From contig NZ_CP044222.1 in the NCBI RefSeq assembly GCF_008727795.1, forward strand, positions 1,116,001-1,180,000: a stretch of DNA of 64,000 bases, written 5' to 3'. The notes under the pieces are model-generated. The model made no database searches. It was not told the DNA's origin and saw nothing but the letters and a program-made list of their open reading frames with translations. Positions within the stretch are counted from its first letter, which is position 1. Each line of letters opens with the position of its first letter. Both the position numbers and the translations under genes were made by a program. Positions 37,188 to 46,088 of the stretch are shown piece after piece. Origin of the DNA: Nitrincola iocasae (GTDB lineage: Bacteria; Pseudomonadota; Gammaproteobacteria; Pseudomonadales; Balneatricaceae).

Positions 37188-38120
37188 TTATGAGGTTTTT
37201 TCCAGATCTCTTGGATCTGGAACACCTCGGCGGGATTTCAGATTCATGCGGTAGAGATCCAGCAGGGCGCTGGAGGTGAGTACCAGCAGAATCAGGCCAC
37301 CACCGAGGAAGGCCATGGTCGTTGGCAGTTCACCGACCCACCACCACACCAACAGAGTGCCGAGCAGGGTTTCCAGAATCAGCATCAGGCTGACTTCGGC
37401 CCCGGTAATGTAGCGCGGACCGCTTTGAATCAGGTAGTAGGCGGCGGGTAGAAAGATCAGCCCGAGCAGCAGAATGCGTTTCATGTCGTCCCAGGGGGGC
37501 ATGGCCACGCCGCCCATGAGGATGGCGGGAATTAACATGGCAATACCGGCAAAAGGCAGGAGTACGGTGGTATCTATACCTTTTTGTGCGCTGGCAACGG
37601 TGGTGTTGATCGCCATGGAGATGGGCAGGATGGCGGCGATCAACAGGCCCATGGGGTTACCGGCTTCCATTTCGCCCGATAGCATCATGATGGCACCGGC
37701 AATGCACAAGAGGATAACGATCCAGGTTTGCAGCCGCAGTTTCTGGTGGAAGAAGAATAATCCCAGCAGTCCGGCAATCAGTGGCGCCATGTTCTGGATG
37801 ACCAGCACGTTCCCGGCGGCAGTGAGCCGGTTGGCGCCGACAAACACCCAGGAACTGGTGGCTATGGCAAGGGGGCAGATCCACAGCGCACTGCCACAGC
37901 GTGTAATTGCGGCGGGTAGCTGGGTTTTATAGCGCCAGAAGGCCAGCAGGGTCAGTACACAGATCATTAGCAACGCACGCCAGAACACGAACACGGGTAT
38001 GTCTACCTGAGTGTCTTTAACAATCAAGGCATCCGGAGAGAGCATGACAACCCCGGCTCCGGTGATCAGATAACCTTTAAGCCGCAGTGGTAAGCGGTTG
38101 AACATGGTGTTAAATCCCAT
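37188..38120 (-). CDS. EamA/DMT family membrane transporter
   Basis: 310 residues with ten predicted helices in two five-helix EamA halves, as in the drug/metabolite transporter family. N-terminal helix with PDALIVKDTQVDIPVFVFWRA, second half beginning near LQTWIVILLCIAGAIMMLSG. It probably exports or takes up a small metabolite; the substrate cannot be told. ATG 38120 gives MGFNTMFNRL; ATG 38105 is an alternative start. A REP cluster is just upstream. Confidence 0.85.
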   Translation of the reverse strand: MGFNTMFNRLPLRLKGYLITGAGVVMLSPDALIVKDTQVDIPVFVFWRALLMICVLTLLAFWRYKTQLPAAITRCGSALWICPLAIATSSWVFVGANRLTAAGNVLVIQNMAPLIAGLLGLFFFHQKLRLQTWIVILLCIAGAIMMLSGEMEAGNPMGLLIAAILPISMAINTTVASAQKGIDTTVLLPFAGIAMLIPAILMGGVAMPPWDDMKRILLLGLIFLPAAYYLIQSGPRYITGAEVSLMLILETLLGTLLVWWWVGELPTTMAFLGGGLILLVLTSSALLDLYRMNLKSRRGVPDPRDLEKTS

Positions 38121-38130
38121 TGTTATTTTT

Positions 38131-38245
38131 GTAGGAGCCCGGTCTGTGGGAGCTCGGTTGTAGGAGCTCGGTCTGTGGGAGCTCGGTCCCCGAGCGAAAA
38201 AAACATCGCCCGCAGAGCGGGCTCCTACAAGTGAGCTCCTACAAA
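38131..38245. repeat. REP cluster between EamA and GntR genes
   Basis: Forward heads GTAGGAGC or GTGGGAGC at 38131, 38146, 38160 and 38175, then inverted copies ending CTCCTAC at 38222-38228 and 38236-38242. The stop codon of the GntR gene (TAG on the minus strand at 38239-38241) lies inside the last inverted GTAGGAG head. Confidence 0.88.
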
Positions 38246-38997
38246 AATTGTGTTGAAAGTCGGGCTTCGAGTTCTATGTTGAAGGCTTCAGCCGCCTGCA
38301 TGTGTTCCAGCATCAGTTGGCGGACCTGCTGGGTATCACGCTGGTGGAATGCCTTCACCAGTGCATGGTGGTACTGGAGGTTGGATTTTGAAAACTCGAT
38401 CTGCTCCGGCAGTTGTACTTTCTTGTATATCACAAGATCCTTGAGCAGATCATTCAGAAAACGACCCATAAAGCCTAAAATCGGATTACCGCAACGATCG
38501 GCCAGCAGGATGTGGAAGTCCAGTTCGGACATACGTTGGTCCAGGCGTTGCTGGATATCTGTGGGTGCTGTGGCACAAAGGTCGGTGAGGCGTTGCAGTT
38601 CTTCCAGGTCGGTATCGGAGAGTTTATCGGTTGCCAGGACGGCAATTTCTGGTTCTATCAGTTTGCGCAGACCGTAGATATCCGGACCACTAGTGTGCTG
38701 GAAGTGCAGGAAGTTACGCAGCATTTGCGAGGCATGCCCATAGGGGACTTCGGCCAGTATGGCACCACCGTTAGGGCCGGTACGTACGGTGATCAGCCCC
38801 TGAACTTCGAGTGATTTCAACGCTTCCCGCACGGTTCCCTTGGAGCACTCGAACAGTTCAGTGAGGGCCTTTTCATTCGGCAGGCGGTCGCCCGGCTGGA
38901 TGTCTTGGGTGACCACCCAGCGTTTGACCGCCTCGACGATTTGATCAGCGCGCTTCATGCGCTTTGGAAACTCAGCGGCTGTCAGTGCCTTGCTCAT
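38239..38997 (-). CDS. GntR/FadR subfamily transcription regulator (FCD domain)
   Basis: 252 residues. Winged helix at the N-terminus (GDRLPNEKALTELFECSKGTVREALKSLEVQGLI) and an all-helical FCD ligand-binding domain with IYGLRKLIEPEIAVLA, DFHILLADRCGNP and HHALVKAFHQRD, the metal-binding Asp/His positions of FadR-like proteins. ATG 38997 has GAAGAG six bases before it; an ATG at 39003 sits too close. It is the last gene of the TRAP operon, so it probably represses that operon in response to the transported acid. The stop codon is inside a REP head. Confidence 0.9.
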   Translation of the reverse strand: MSKALTAAEFPKRMKRADQIVEAVKRWVVTQDIQPGDRLPNEKALTELFECSKGTVREALKSLEVQGLITVRTGPNGGAILAEVPYGHASQMLRNFLHFQHTSGPDIYGLRKLIEPEIAVLATDKLSDTDLEELQRLTDLCATAPTDIQQRLDQRMSELDFHILLADRCGNPILGFMGRFLNDLLKDLVIYKKVQLPEQIEFSKSNLQYHHALVKAFHQRDTQQVRQLMLEHMQAAEAFNIELEARLSTQFL

Positions 38998-39022
38998 CAA
39001 CATCTCTTCTGTCAGTGATAGC

Positions 39023-41044
39023 TTATCCTGATTTGGTGAGGCTGGCAGCAGTGGCACGATGTTCCTGTGTGTAGTTGAACAACAGCAGCAGGATGACAAG
39101 TACGGCGCTGATTGCCTGGACCATTATAATCGGGAAGAAAAGCGCAATGGTACAACTTATCAGGATCAGGCGCATCCAGTGTTTTATCCAGGTGAACAGG
39201 AAGCCTTCGATAGCCGCGGCAAAGGCAACCAAGGCGATGATGATCACAGCACCTTTCCAGATCAGCATCGGCCAGGTACCTCCCATGATGATTTCCGGAT
39301 TAAATACCATGTACAGTGGTATCAGATACAGGCCTTTGGCAAATTTCCACGACTGTACACTGGTTTCCATGGTCTTGCTTCCAGCTATAGCGGCGGCGGC
39401 AAATGCCGCCAGTGCCACCGGCGGGGTAACATTGGAGTCTTGGGAGTACCAGAACACCAGCAGATGTGCGACCAGTAATGGAATACCAAACTCATTGGTC
39501 AGCGCCGGGCCTACCAATACAATCAGGACAATGTAGCTGGCTGTGACCGGAAGACCCAGACCCAGAATCAAACTGGCGATGATGACTAACAACAGTGCCA
39601 GCAGAATATTGCCGCCCGAGAACGCGATCATCATGGAGGAGAACTTGAGCCCCAAACCGGTCAGTCCCACGACTGCAACAACGATCCCGGCCACGGCACA
39701 GGCGACACTGACGGCAACGGCGTTGCGAGCCCCCAGTTCAAGGCCCAGCAGCATTTTGTGGCCACCGGATTTGGCCGTTTGCAACAGTTCCTGAGACAGG
39801 TTGTTGTTCTGCTGGCCGCGTTTAAAGGCGAGGTATAAGCCATTAATACCCGCAATCACAATGATACCCATCACCGCATAGAAGCCTACGCGCATGGGTG
39901 AAATGCCGGTCACCAGCAGGTACACCAGCATGATCAGGGGAAGCAGAAAGAACCAGCCGCGATTCATCACTTCGCGCAGCACCGGCAATTCACTTTTTGC
40001 CATACCGTGCATACCCTGTTTGATGGCAATAATATGCACAAACAGATAGACAGTGGAAAAGTAGAGTAGCGCTGGGAATACGCTGACTTTGACGATATCA
40101 ACGTAAGGGACGCGGGTGTATTCCGCGATCAGGAAGGCTCCGGCCCCCATCAGTGGTGGCATAATCTGACCACCGGTACTGGCAGCGGCCTCGATGCCCC
40201 CGGCCTGCGCAGGCTTGTAGCCCAGTCGCTTCATCAGTGGGATAGTGAAGGCCCCGGTAGTGACTACGTTGGCAATTGAGCTGCCGGAGATGGAGCCCAT
40301 GCTGGCTGATGCCAGTACCGCAGCTTTCGCCGGTCCGCCGCGCTGACGGCCTGTACCGGCAAAGGCCAGATCAATAAAGAACTTACCGGCACCGGTGACT
40401 TCCAGAAACGCACCAAATAGCACAAAAATAAATACAAATGTGGCGGCAACCCCAAGTGGGAGGCCGAAGATGCCTTCCTGTCCCAGATACAGCTGACCAG
40501 CAATACGGTCCAATGTGTAACCGCGGTGGTTAAGGATGCCGGGCAGCCACTCACCTAACCAGGGCAGATCGCCACGTGCGCCAGACAGGGCATAGAGAAT
40601 GGCGACAATACCTATTATTGTCAGGCCAAAGCCTACTGCACGGCGGCTAGCTTCCAGCACAACTACGGTGGTTATACAGGCGACGACTATATCCGTTTGG
40701 GTCCAGAAACCAGCTCGGTTGATAATTTCATCCAGATAAAAGACCAGATAAAAACCTGAGTAAGCCGCAGCAGCAAAGAAGGCGATATCGATCAGCCAGA
40801 GGAAAGGGCCGCGATGGCTTTTACTCAGAGGAGGAAAAATCAAAAAGGTCAGCATCAGTACCAGCGCAAGGTGAATACCGCGCTGGTAGAAAAGCCCGAG
40901 TGGCTGTATGCCCGAGCTATACAGCTGAAACAAGGAAAGGCCAATCGCAATGAAAGTGATCAGCCAAAGTACCGGACGCGGCCCGGAATCTTTGGGGAAA
41001 CTGATGGTATCCAGTGAAGGTACCGCGCTTTTGCTATCCGTCAT
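39023..41044 (-). CDS. TRAP transporter fused permease (4TM/12TM)
   Basis: 673 residues, about 18 helices: a small DctQ-like part at residues 25-150 then a DctM-like part with GGPAKAAVLASASMGSISGSSIANVVTTG, EAAASTGGQIMPPLMGAGAF and LPVTASYIVLIVL. The fused form is used by TAXI-type TRAP systems. It imports an organic acid with sodium. ATG 41044 has GGAG eight bases before it; GTG 41053 is a possible alternative. The operon order is TAXI, DUF1850, permease, GntR. Confidence 0.93.
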   Translation of the reverse strand: MTDSKSAVPSLDTISFPKDSGPRPVLWLITFIAIGLSLFQLYSSGIQPLGLFYQRGIHLALVLMLTFLIFPPLSKSHRGPFLWLIDIAFFAAAAYSGFYLVFYLDEIINRAGFWTQTDIVVACITTVVVLEASRRAVGFGLTIIGIVAILYALSGARGDLPWLGEWLPGILNHRGYTLDRIAGQLYLGQEGIFGLPLGVAATFVFIFVLFGAFLEVTGAGKFFIDLAFAGTGRQRGGPAKAAVLASASMGSISGSSIANVVTTGAFTIPLMKRLGYKPAQAGGIEAAASTGGQIMPPLMGAGAFLIAEYTRVPYVDIVKVSVFPALLYFSTVYLFVHIIAIKQGMHGMAKSELPVLREVMNRGWFFLLPLIMLVYLLVTGISPMRVGFYAVMGIIVIAGINGLYLAFKRGQQNNNLSQELLQTAKSGGHKMLLGLELGARNAVAVSVACAVAGIVVAVVGLTGLGLKFSSMMIAFSGGNILLALLLVIIASLILGLGLPVTASYIVLIVLVGPALTNEFGIPLLVAHLLVFWYSQDSNVTPPVALAAFAAAAIAGSKTMETSVQSWKFAKGLYLIPLYMVFNPEIIMGGTWPMLIWKGAVIIIALVAFAAAIEGFLFTWIKHWMRLILISCTIALFFPIIMVQAISAVLVILLLLFNYTQEHRATAASLTKSG

Positions 41045-41089
41045 GCATGTCACTCCGGCCGGATGTCTGGCTGTTATTGTTATAAATTG

Positions 41090-41575
41090 TTAATTGTCGG
41101 GTTGTGTATCTGTGATCAGGCGGATCTGCAGGCGTTGTCCTGCGGCCATCTGGCTCAGATTTAAGCGCTGATCGGCACTGACCAGTGTATGGCCTACAGT
41201 TTTCGCTCCGGCACGCAACCAGAAACGATTCTCAGCAACCGGTTCATTTATGTCTTTAATCAGGTAGCCACCTTCTGGGTGACTGGTCATCGTGCCGCGA
41301 CCTTCAAAGTGTCCCAACCCTGCCGCAAAGTCTGGCTGCCAGGAGTGGTCTAACAACATTTGTTGGTTTTCAGTGCGATAGCAGTCCTGAACGGCGATTC
41401 CTGTTACTGAATGCTTCCAGTGCATACACCAGTTGCCTTGCTGTATTGGGAAGCGAGCCAGTAGCTGTTGCTCACTATTGCTGATCTCCAGTGCATAGTC
41501 AGTGGGTTGTTCTGCTGCTGCCGGAATAACCAGCAGCAGCGCCAGGGAAAGCAGGATTAACTGACCCTGAGACAT
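41090..41575 (-). CDS. DUF1850 family protein
   Basis: 161 residues with a signal peptide (LILLSLALLLVIPAAA). Middle part LEISNSEQQLLARFPIQQGN, then WCMHWKHSVTGIAVQDCYR, which matches DUF1850, a family found almost only between TAXI and fused TRAP permease genes. Function unknown; probably a periplasmic helper. Two Cys (CMHWKHS and DCYR) could form a disulfide. Nine bases from the TAXI gene. Confidence 0.82.
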   Translation of the reverse strand: MSQGQLILLSLALLLVIPAAAEQPTDYALEISNSEQQLLARFPIQQGNWCMHWKHSVTGIAVQDCYRTENQQMLLDHSWQPDFAAGLGHFEGRGTMTSHPEGGYLIKDINEPVAENRFWLRAGAKTVGHTLVSADQRLNLSQMAAGQRLQIRLITDTQPDN

Positions 41576-41584
41576 GACTTACCC

Positions 41585-42547
41585 TTACTCGCGCAGACGA
41601 TCAGGGATTTCAGCACCAATTTCTTCATAGTAGCGCAGTGCACCTGGGTGCATAGGAATCGGCGTAGAGCCCATGCTGAACTCGACAGTCGTGTCGTTAG
41701 CCGCTGGGTGAATCGCACGCAGTTCGTCTACTTTTTCAAATAACACCTTGGTGATCTGGTAGGCGAGCTCTTCCGGCATGGCGGCATTGACCGTCAGTAC
41801 GTTAGGAATACCAACTGTGTTGGCTGGTGCATCCATACCTTCGTACAGGTTAGCAGCCAACTGATAAGGTGCGAACACGGCTTCCGCGCCCATGGCATTC
41901 TTAACTTCTTCTTCAGTCAGAGAAAGTAGCTGAATATCACGGCTATTAGCCAGACTGAGGATAGAGCTGGTCGGTGGGCCAACACTCCAGAAACCGGCAT
42001 CAATGTCGTTATCGCGCAGCGCATCGGCAGTTTCGTTGAAGTTCAGACGTTGTACGGTAAAGTCATCATAGCTGACGCCATTGGATTCCAGTACAGCACG
42101 AGCGTTTACTTCGGTACCACTACCTGGCGCACCAACAGAAACGCGCTTGCCTTTCAGGTCTGCCAGCGAGTTGATGCCTGAACCCTGCAGCGTTACTATC
42201 TGAACGGCGTTAGGATATAACGATGCGATGGCGCGGACATCCTCAACCTGACGGCCTTCAAAGGCACCAGTACCGTGATAGGCTTGATAAACTGTGTCAG
42301 CCAGCGCAATAGCCAGATCAGAGTCTTCACGGTGGATCAGACCCATGTTTTCGACCGAGGCACCGGTGACTTCAGCGACGGCTGAGTGACCTTCGATGTG
42401 TTGACCGATCATCTCAGCCAGACCACCGCCAATAGGGTAATACACACCACCGGTACCACCGGTAGCAATAGAGAGGTTTTGTTGGGCTTGTACAGCAGGA
42501 ACTGTCAGGGTTGCAGACAGTAGTAATGCTAGGCCAATGCGGCGCAT
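41585..42547 (-). CDS. TAXI family TRAP transporter substrate-binding protein
   Basis: 320 residues. Signal peptide MRRIGLALLLSATLTVPAVQ cut before QQN, then the TAXI pattern LSIATGGTGGVYYPIGGGLAEMI, LKGKRVSVGAPGSGTEVNAR in the first lobe and the swap back. TAXI proteins bind glutamate, 2-oxoglutarate or other dicarboxylates. ATG 42547 follows GGAG. It is the first gene of the operon behind the sigma-54 promoter. Confidence 0.93.
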   Translation of the reverse strand: MRRIGLALLLSATLTVPAVQAQQNLSIATGGTGGVYYPIGGGLAEMIGQHIEGHSAVAEVTGASVENMGLIHREDSDLAIALADTVYQAYHGTGAFEGRQVEDVRAIASLYPNAVQIVTLQGSGINSLADLKGKRVSVGAPGSGTEVNARAVLESNGVSYDDFTVQRLNFNETADALRDNDIDAGFWSVGPPTSSILSLANSRDIQLLSLTEEEVKNAMGAEAVFAPYQLAANLYEGMDAPANTVGIPNVLTVNAAMPEELAYQITKVLFEKVDELRAIHPAANDTTVEFSMGSTPIPMHPGALRYYEEIGAEIPDRLRE

Positions 42548-42692
42548 AGTGCTTCTCCTTGATTATTTTTATAAAACTCACCCACATCATCACAATGTGA
42601 TTTTGATGTTCACAGGTAGATAGAGTGTAGAGTGCGTTTTTGGAAATTGCCTAATCTTTATTATGTTTGTTTAGGTTTACAGCTCTGTGAAA

Positions 42693-42708
42693 TGCAGGAA
42701 GCGTGCCA
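42693..42708 (-). promoter_or_regulatory. Sigma-54 promoter of the TRAP operon
   Basis: On the minus strand TGGCAC (42708-42703), GCTTC, CTGCA (42697-42693): GG, ten bases, GC, as needed. Start of transcription near 42682, giving a leader of about 135 bases. A DctB/DctD-type sensor-regulator pair is encoded 2 kb away. The 307-base gap holds no gene; I see no clear activator site in 42711-42854. Confidence 0.75.
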
Positions 42709-42854
42709 GGTAAGCCTGTATCTTCTAGATCAGGGCTTGAGAGGATAGTAACTACAATATCTGCGATTAAAAGACTGTTTATGAGCCAAATATTGCCTAT
42801 GAATGCGTGTGCTTCGGCTTGATTATGCCTAAGTGTAGTGTGTATACCCTGTTA

Positions 42855-43730
42855 TCAAATGCAGTCTTCCCAAGGCGAATTCAGCACAGAGTCATTGAAC
42901 ACGGCATAAATTTTGTCTTGTACCGAGTCGATATCGAATAATCGTTCAACCTGGTATTGACGGCAAACCTCATCGGCAATTTTGGTGGGTGCGGCAAACA
43001 CTCCCAATCCGTGAGAGCCAAAAATTTTGATTAATGCACTGTCATCAATTTCTGCGCTAATGCGCATATGCACATTGCGTTTTGCCAACCAGGCAATCAG
43101 GCGTTCAAAATAGACGGCATTACGTGCATTGGCGAGCAGGGTTGTGCTTTGCAAGCTGTCAGGTAAGCCAGCTTCTCTAAGGTGACTTGCGAGCTGTGCT
43201 GACGCAAATAAACTTAAACCCGAACTCAGAACTTCCTTTATTTTGAACGCGGATATATCGTCTATTACTCTGGGTCGATCTGTAATCAGCAGATCGAAAC
43301 GATGTGCTTTCAGTTCGCTAAGTTGCTGTTCGGTTTCTCCGGTTTTACAAATGAGGTGTACCGTCGGTGATTTTTCCAGTAACGGAGAGATGAGGTTGTA
43401 GGCGATCAACTTATGAATAGAGGAGGAGATGCCTACCCGTAACAAGTGGCGTTCCTGGAATTGATCTGTATTTACAAAAAGTGACAGTTCATCAGCAATG
43501 GAAAACATTGCGTCGGTATAATCAAATATTTGTTGCCCAAAAGGGGTCAGGTGCAGTTTGCGGCCTTCTCGCTTAAAGAGCAGATGGCCTAATTCAGATT
43601 CAAGCTGCGAAAGTTGGCCGCTGAGGGTTTGCGGCGTGAGCTGCAAGGTTTCGCTGGCCGCAACGATTGAGCCGTCCCTGGCGATGGTTCTGAAATAATG
43701 CAAATGTTTGTAATTGAGTTTTATGTTCAT
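42855..43730 (-). CDS. LysR family regulator, NhaR-like
   Basis: 291 residues. N-terminal winged helix NYKHLHYFRTIARDGSIVAA then LTPQTLSGQLSQLE resembles NhaR (which starts with a similar NYNHLYYFW motif). Effector domain begins HLLRVGISSSIHKL and has the Rossmann-like layout. NhaR senses sodium in E. coli; here the neighbours are a Na+-dependent TRAP system, a DctBD pair and a small protein, so it may respond to salt or another effector. The regulated genes are not shown by the sequence. Confidence 0.85.
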   Translation of the reverse strand: MNIKLNYKHLHYFRTIARDGSIVAASETLQLTPQTLSGQLSQLESELGHLLFKREGRKLHLTPFGQQIFDYTDAMFSIADELSLFVNTDQFQERHLLRVGISSSIHKLIAYNLISPLLEKSPTVHLICKTGETEQQLSELKAHRFDLLITDRPRVIDDISAFKIKEVLSSGLSLFASAQLASHLREAGLPDSLQSTTLLANARNAVYFERLIAWLAKRNVHMRISAEIDDSALIKIFGSHGLGVFAAPTKIADEVCRQYQVERLFDIDSVQDKIYAVFNDSVLNSPWEDCI

Positions 43731-43752
43731 TGCTACAATTAAGCCACTACTC

Positions 43753-44073
43753 CTAAGCCACTGCCTGTAGATGTGTAGGTTCTGTTCTCACTACGCTCTC
43801 CGGCACTTTGAATACATGCATAGCTTTGTGCTCGAAGGGGTTGTAAGCTGAGCTGATGTATTCGTAGACCAAGGGCACGGGCTGGCCATTGCCCACTACC
43901 TTCAGAAAGCAGGCTTCTACCGGAAGGTCTGCCCTAAGAGGTTCTTCAATCCACACTTCTATCGACTGACTGATTAGACTGAACTCAGTTTTTACCACTC
44001 TAAAGCCCTCGTGTAATAACAGCTCATTGACGGGTTTGCTGGCATCTAAAGTCACTTGTCTGATTGTTTTCAT
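43753..44073 (-). CDS. Small hypothetical protein
   Basis: 106 residues, not recognised. No signal peptide or membrane helix; mostly beta with FRVVKTEFSLISQSIEVWIEE and VPLVYEYISSAYNPFEHK. A soluble small-domain protein similar in layout to DUF7352-type proteins from memory. Upstream, 44124-44169 carries a partial inverted repeat that could be a regulator site. It lies just before the LysR gene in the same direction (23 bases apart). Confidence 0.6.
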   Translation of the reverse strand: MKTIRQVTLDASKPVNELLLHEGFRVVKTEFSLISQSIEVWIEEPLRADLPVEACFLKVVGNGQPVPLVYEYISSAYNPFEHKAMHVFKVPESVVRTEPTHLQAVA

Positions 44074-44123
44074 GACACACCTCCAGTACGTATTGACAGT
44101 TAAATTTATAGCACTGGAGTTGA

Positions 44124-44169
44124 ATCGATAAAACAGATTTATTGATAAATATTGATCGGTTTATTCGAT
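44124..44169 (-). promoter_or_regulatory. AT-rich inverted repeat before the 106-aa gene
   Basis: ATCGATAAAAC (44124-44134) and GGTTTATTCGAT (44158-44169) pair imperfectly, with a second TTTATTGATAAA-like core between. It lies 51-96 bases before ATG 44073. It could be the operator of the LysR regulator encoded downstream. Confidence 0.4.
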
Positions 44170-44217
44170 GTTATTTGGATTGAATGTGTCCTTGTTCCGT
44201 AATTGCGGGTGGAGTTT

Positions 44218-44715
44218 TCACTTGTCACCTGGATGCTTTGATTCCAGCATGCTTTTAACCGCGAATACAGAGCTGAAAATGACCAGGGCAATAGCAAGAC
44301 CAAAATACAGTGTTTCCAGCGTGCCTCCGATTTCTACCGCTTGCTCAAGGAACAAAATAACCAGAATCACCATCGAGACTTGAATCATGGTGACCTTAAG
44401 ATCATGAAAGTCATTGATTTTTAAAGCAGTAAATAATCCTGAACCAATGCTGGCTGTTGTAGAGATAAACAACCTATATAGACCTAAGGCCATTATTTGA
44501 AAGGTAACTGCAATTAACAGTGTGTCCAGAACTTTGAGCAGATTGACCGCTAAACGTTTGCCGTTATCAGCACTTGAGGGTATTTTTACTATCCATTCCA
44601 TCACAATGCTGTAGATCACATGGATACTGGTTATGTAGAGCAAAATAGACGATAAGGCGCAAACTAACACGATAACCAAAACCAGAAATCGACTTTTATT
44701 TAGCAGCTTTTCCAT
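44218..44715 (-). CDS. UPF0114 (YqhA-like) membrane protein
   Basis: 165 residues with about four membrane helices. N-terminal SRFLVLVIVLVCALSSILLY, then LLKVLDTLLIAVTFQIMALG and VSMVILVILFLEQAVEIG, like the YqhA family. Function unknown. It lies 14 bases downstream of dctD and may be part of that transcript. Confidence 0.7.
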   Translation of the reverse strand: MEKLLNKSRFLVLVIVLVCALSSILLYITSIHVIYSIVMEWIVKIPSSADNGKRLAVNLLKVLDTLLIAVTFQIMALGLYRLFISTTASIGSGLFTALKINDFHDLKVTMIQVSMVILVILFLEQAVEIGGTLETLYFGLAIALVIFSSVFAVKSMLESKHPGDK

Positions 44716-44729
44716 GCAAGGCTTCCTCG

Positions 44730-46088
44730 TCAGGGATTTTCATTTTTGATATTCATCAGCGTATCACGCTGAAGACCCAAGCGTAGCATTTTTTGATTCA
44801 GGGTACGGCGGGGGAGTTGCAGCTCATCCATAACCTTTTGAATATTACCCTGCTGACGAATAAGTGACTCACGAATCAGCTTGCGTTCATAGTCTTCGAG
44901 GTGAGCAGCAAGGCTCATAGGCGTATCTGAAGACTGTTGTTCTGTGGCCTGGTTTTCCAGTCCCAGCGCATAGCGTGTGGCCTTGTTACGTAGTTCGCGG
45001 ACATTGCCTCGCCAGGGGTTGTGCAGCAGTGTCTGGGTGTAAGCTGCATCGGGGGCTTCTATTTCAAGATCATGCACTTCAGCGGCTTGATGGGTAAAGT
45101 GTTTGAACAGCATGAGGATATCTTCCTGACGTTCTCGCAGAGGAGGAATATGCAGTTCGGCTACGGCCAGCCGGTAGTAGAGATCTTCGCGGAATTGACC
45201 CTGTTCAGACAGTTGTAGCAGGTCGATTTTAGTGGCTGAGATGATAATCAGATCCAGGTCGATGAGTTGGTTGCTACCGATGCGTTCAATCTGCTGTTCC
45301 TGAATGGCTCGCAATAATTTGATTTGCACCGGTAGCGGCATGGATTCGATTTCATCCAGGAACAGGGTGCCACCACTGGCTAATTCCAGTTTGCCTTCGC
45401 GTGATTCCAGTGCGCCGGTAAACGCGCCTTTGCGGTGGCCGAATAGCTCTGACTCCACCAGTTCATGCGTCAGCGCGCCGCAGTTAATCGCGACAAAGGG
45501 TTTGTGTGCACGCGGGCTGCATTCATGCAGGGAAAGCGCCACCGCTTCCTTACCGGCCCCGGTTTCACCATGAATCAGAATATTGGCTTGTACCTTGCTG
45601 AGGCGTTGAACCTGTTGGCGCAGGGTGATCATCGCCTGACTGTTACCCAGTAAACGCTTATTGACCGGGTCATGCATGGCCGCACGCAGGCGGTTGTTTT
45701 CAAGCTGCAGGGAACGGGTAATCAGGGCTTTGCGGATAATGTCTTCAAGCCGTTCGGGATCAAAGGGCTTTTCCAGAAAATCCCAGACACCGTTACGCAT
45801 CGCTTCAACTGCCATGGGAATATCGCCATGGCCGGTGATCAGAATAGTCGGGAGTCCAGGTACTTTAGCGTGTACCTGGGCCATGAGATCGGTGCCGCTG
45901 ATACCTGGCATACGGATATCAGACACCAAAACGCCCGGAAAATCGGCATGGATGACGTCTTGCGCCGCTAGAGGGTTGTCGAGGGTGGTCACCTGAATAT
46001 CAGACAATTCCAGCCATTGCCGAGTCGCTTCGAGTACGGCGGGATCATCATCTACCAGGAGTACTTGGTTACATTCAATATGCGTCAT
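44730..46088 (-). CDS. dctD: DctD-like sigma-54 response regulator
   Basis: 452 residues. Receiver domain with Asp57 in VLVSDIRMPG and VDDDP near the start; AAA+ domain with Walker A GETGAGKEAVALS, the sigma-54 contact loop GAFTGA in RKGAFTGALESREGKLE, and Walker B GTLFLDEIESM; C-terminal Fis-type HTH (EDYERKLIRESLIRQQGNI). It activates sigma-54 promoters, and the TRAP promoter at 42693-42708 is a likely target. Overlaps dctB by ATGA. Confidence 0.92.
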   Translation of the reverse strand: MTHIECNQVLLVDDDPAVLEATRQWLELSDIQVTTLDNPLAAQDVIHADFPGVLVSDIRMPGISGTDLMAQVHAKVPGLPTILITGHGDIPMAVEAMRNGVWDFLEKPFDPERLEDIIRKALITRSLQLENNRLRAAMHDPVNKRLLGNSQAMITLRQQVQRLSKVQANILIHGETGAGKEAVALSLHECSPRAHKPFVAINCGALTHELVESELFGHRKGAFTGALESREGKLELASGGTLFLDEIESMPLPVQIKLLRAIQEQQIERIGSNQLIDLDLIIISATKIDLLQLSEQGQFREDLYYRLAVAELHIPPLRERQEDILMLFKHFTHQAAEVHDLEIEAPDAAYTQTLLHNPWRGNVRELRNKATRYALGLENQATEQQSSDTPMSLAAHLEDYERKLIRESLIRQQGNIQKVMDELQLPRRTLNQKMLRLGLQRDTLMNIKNENP

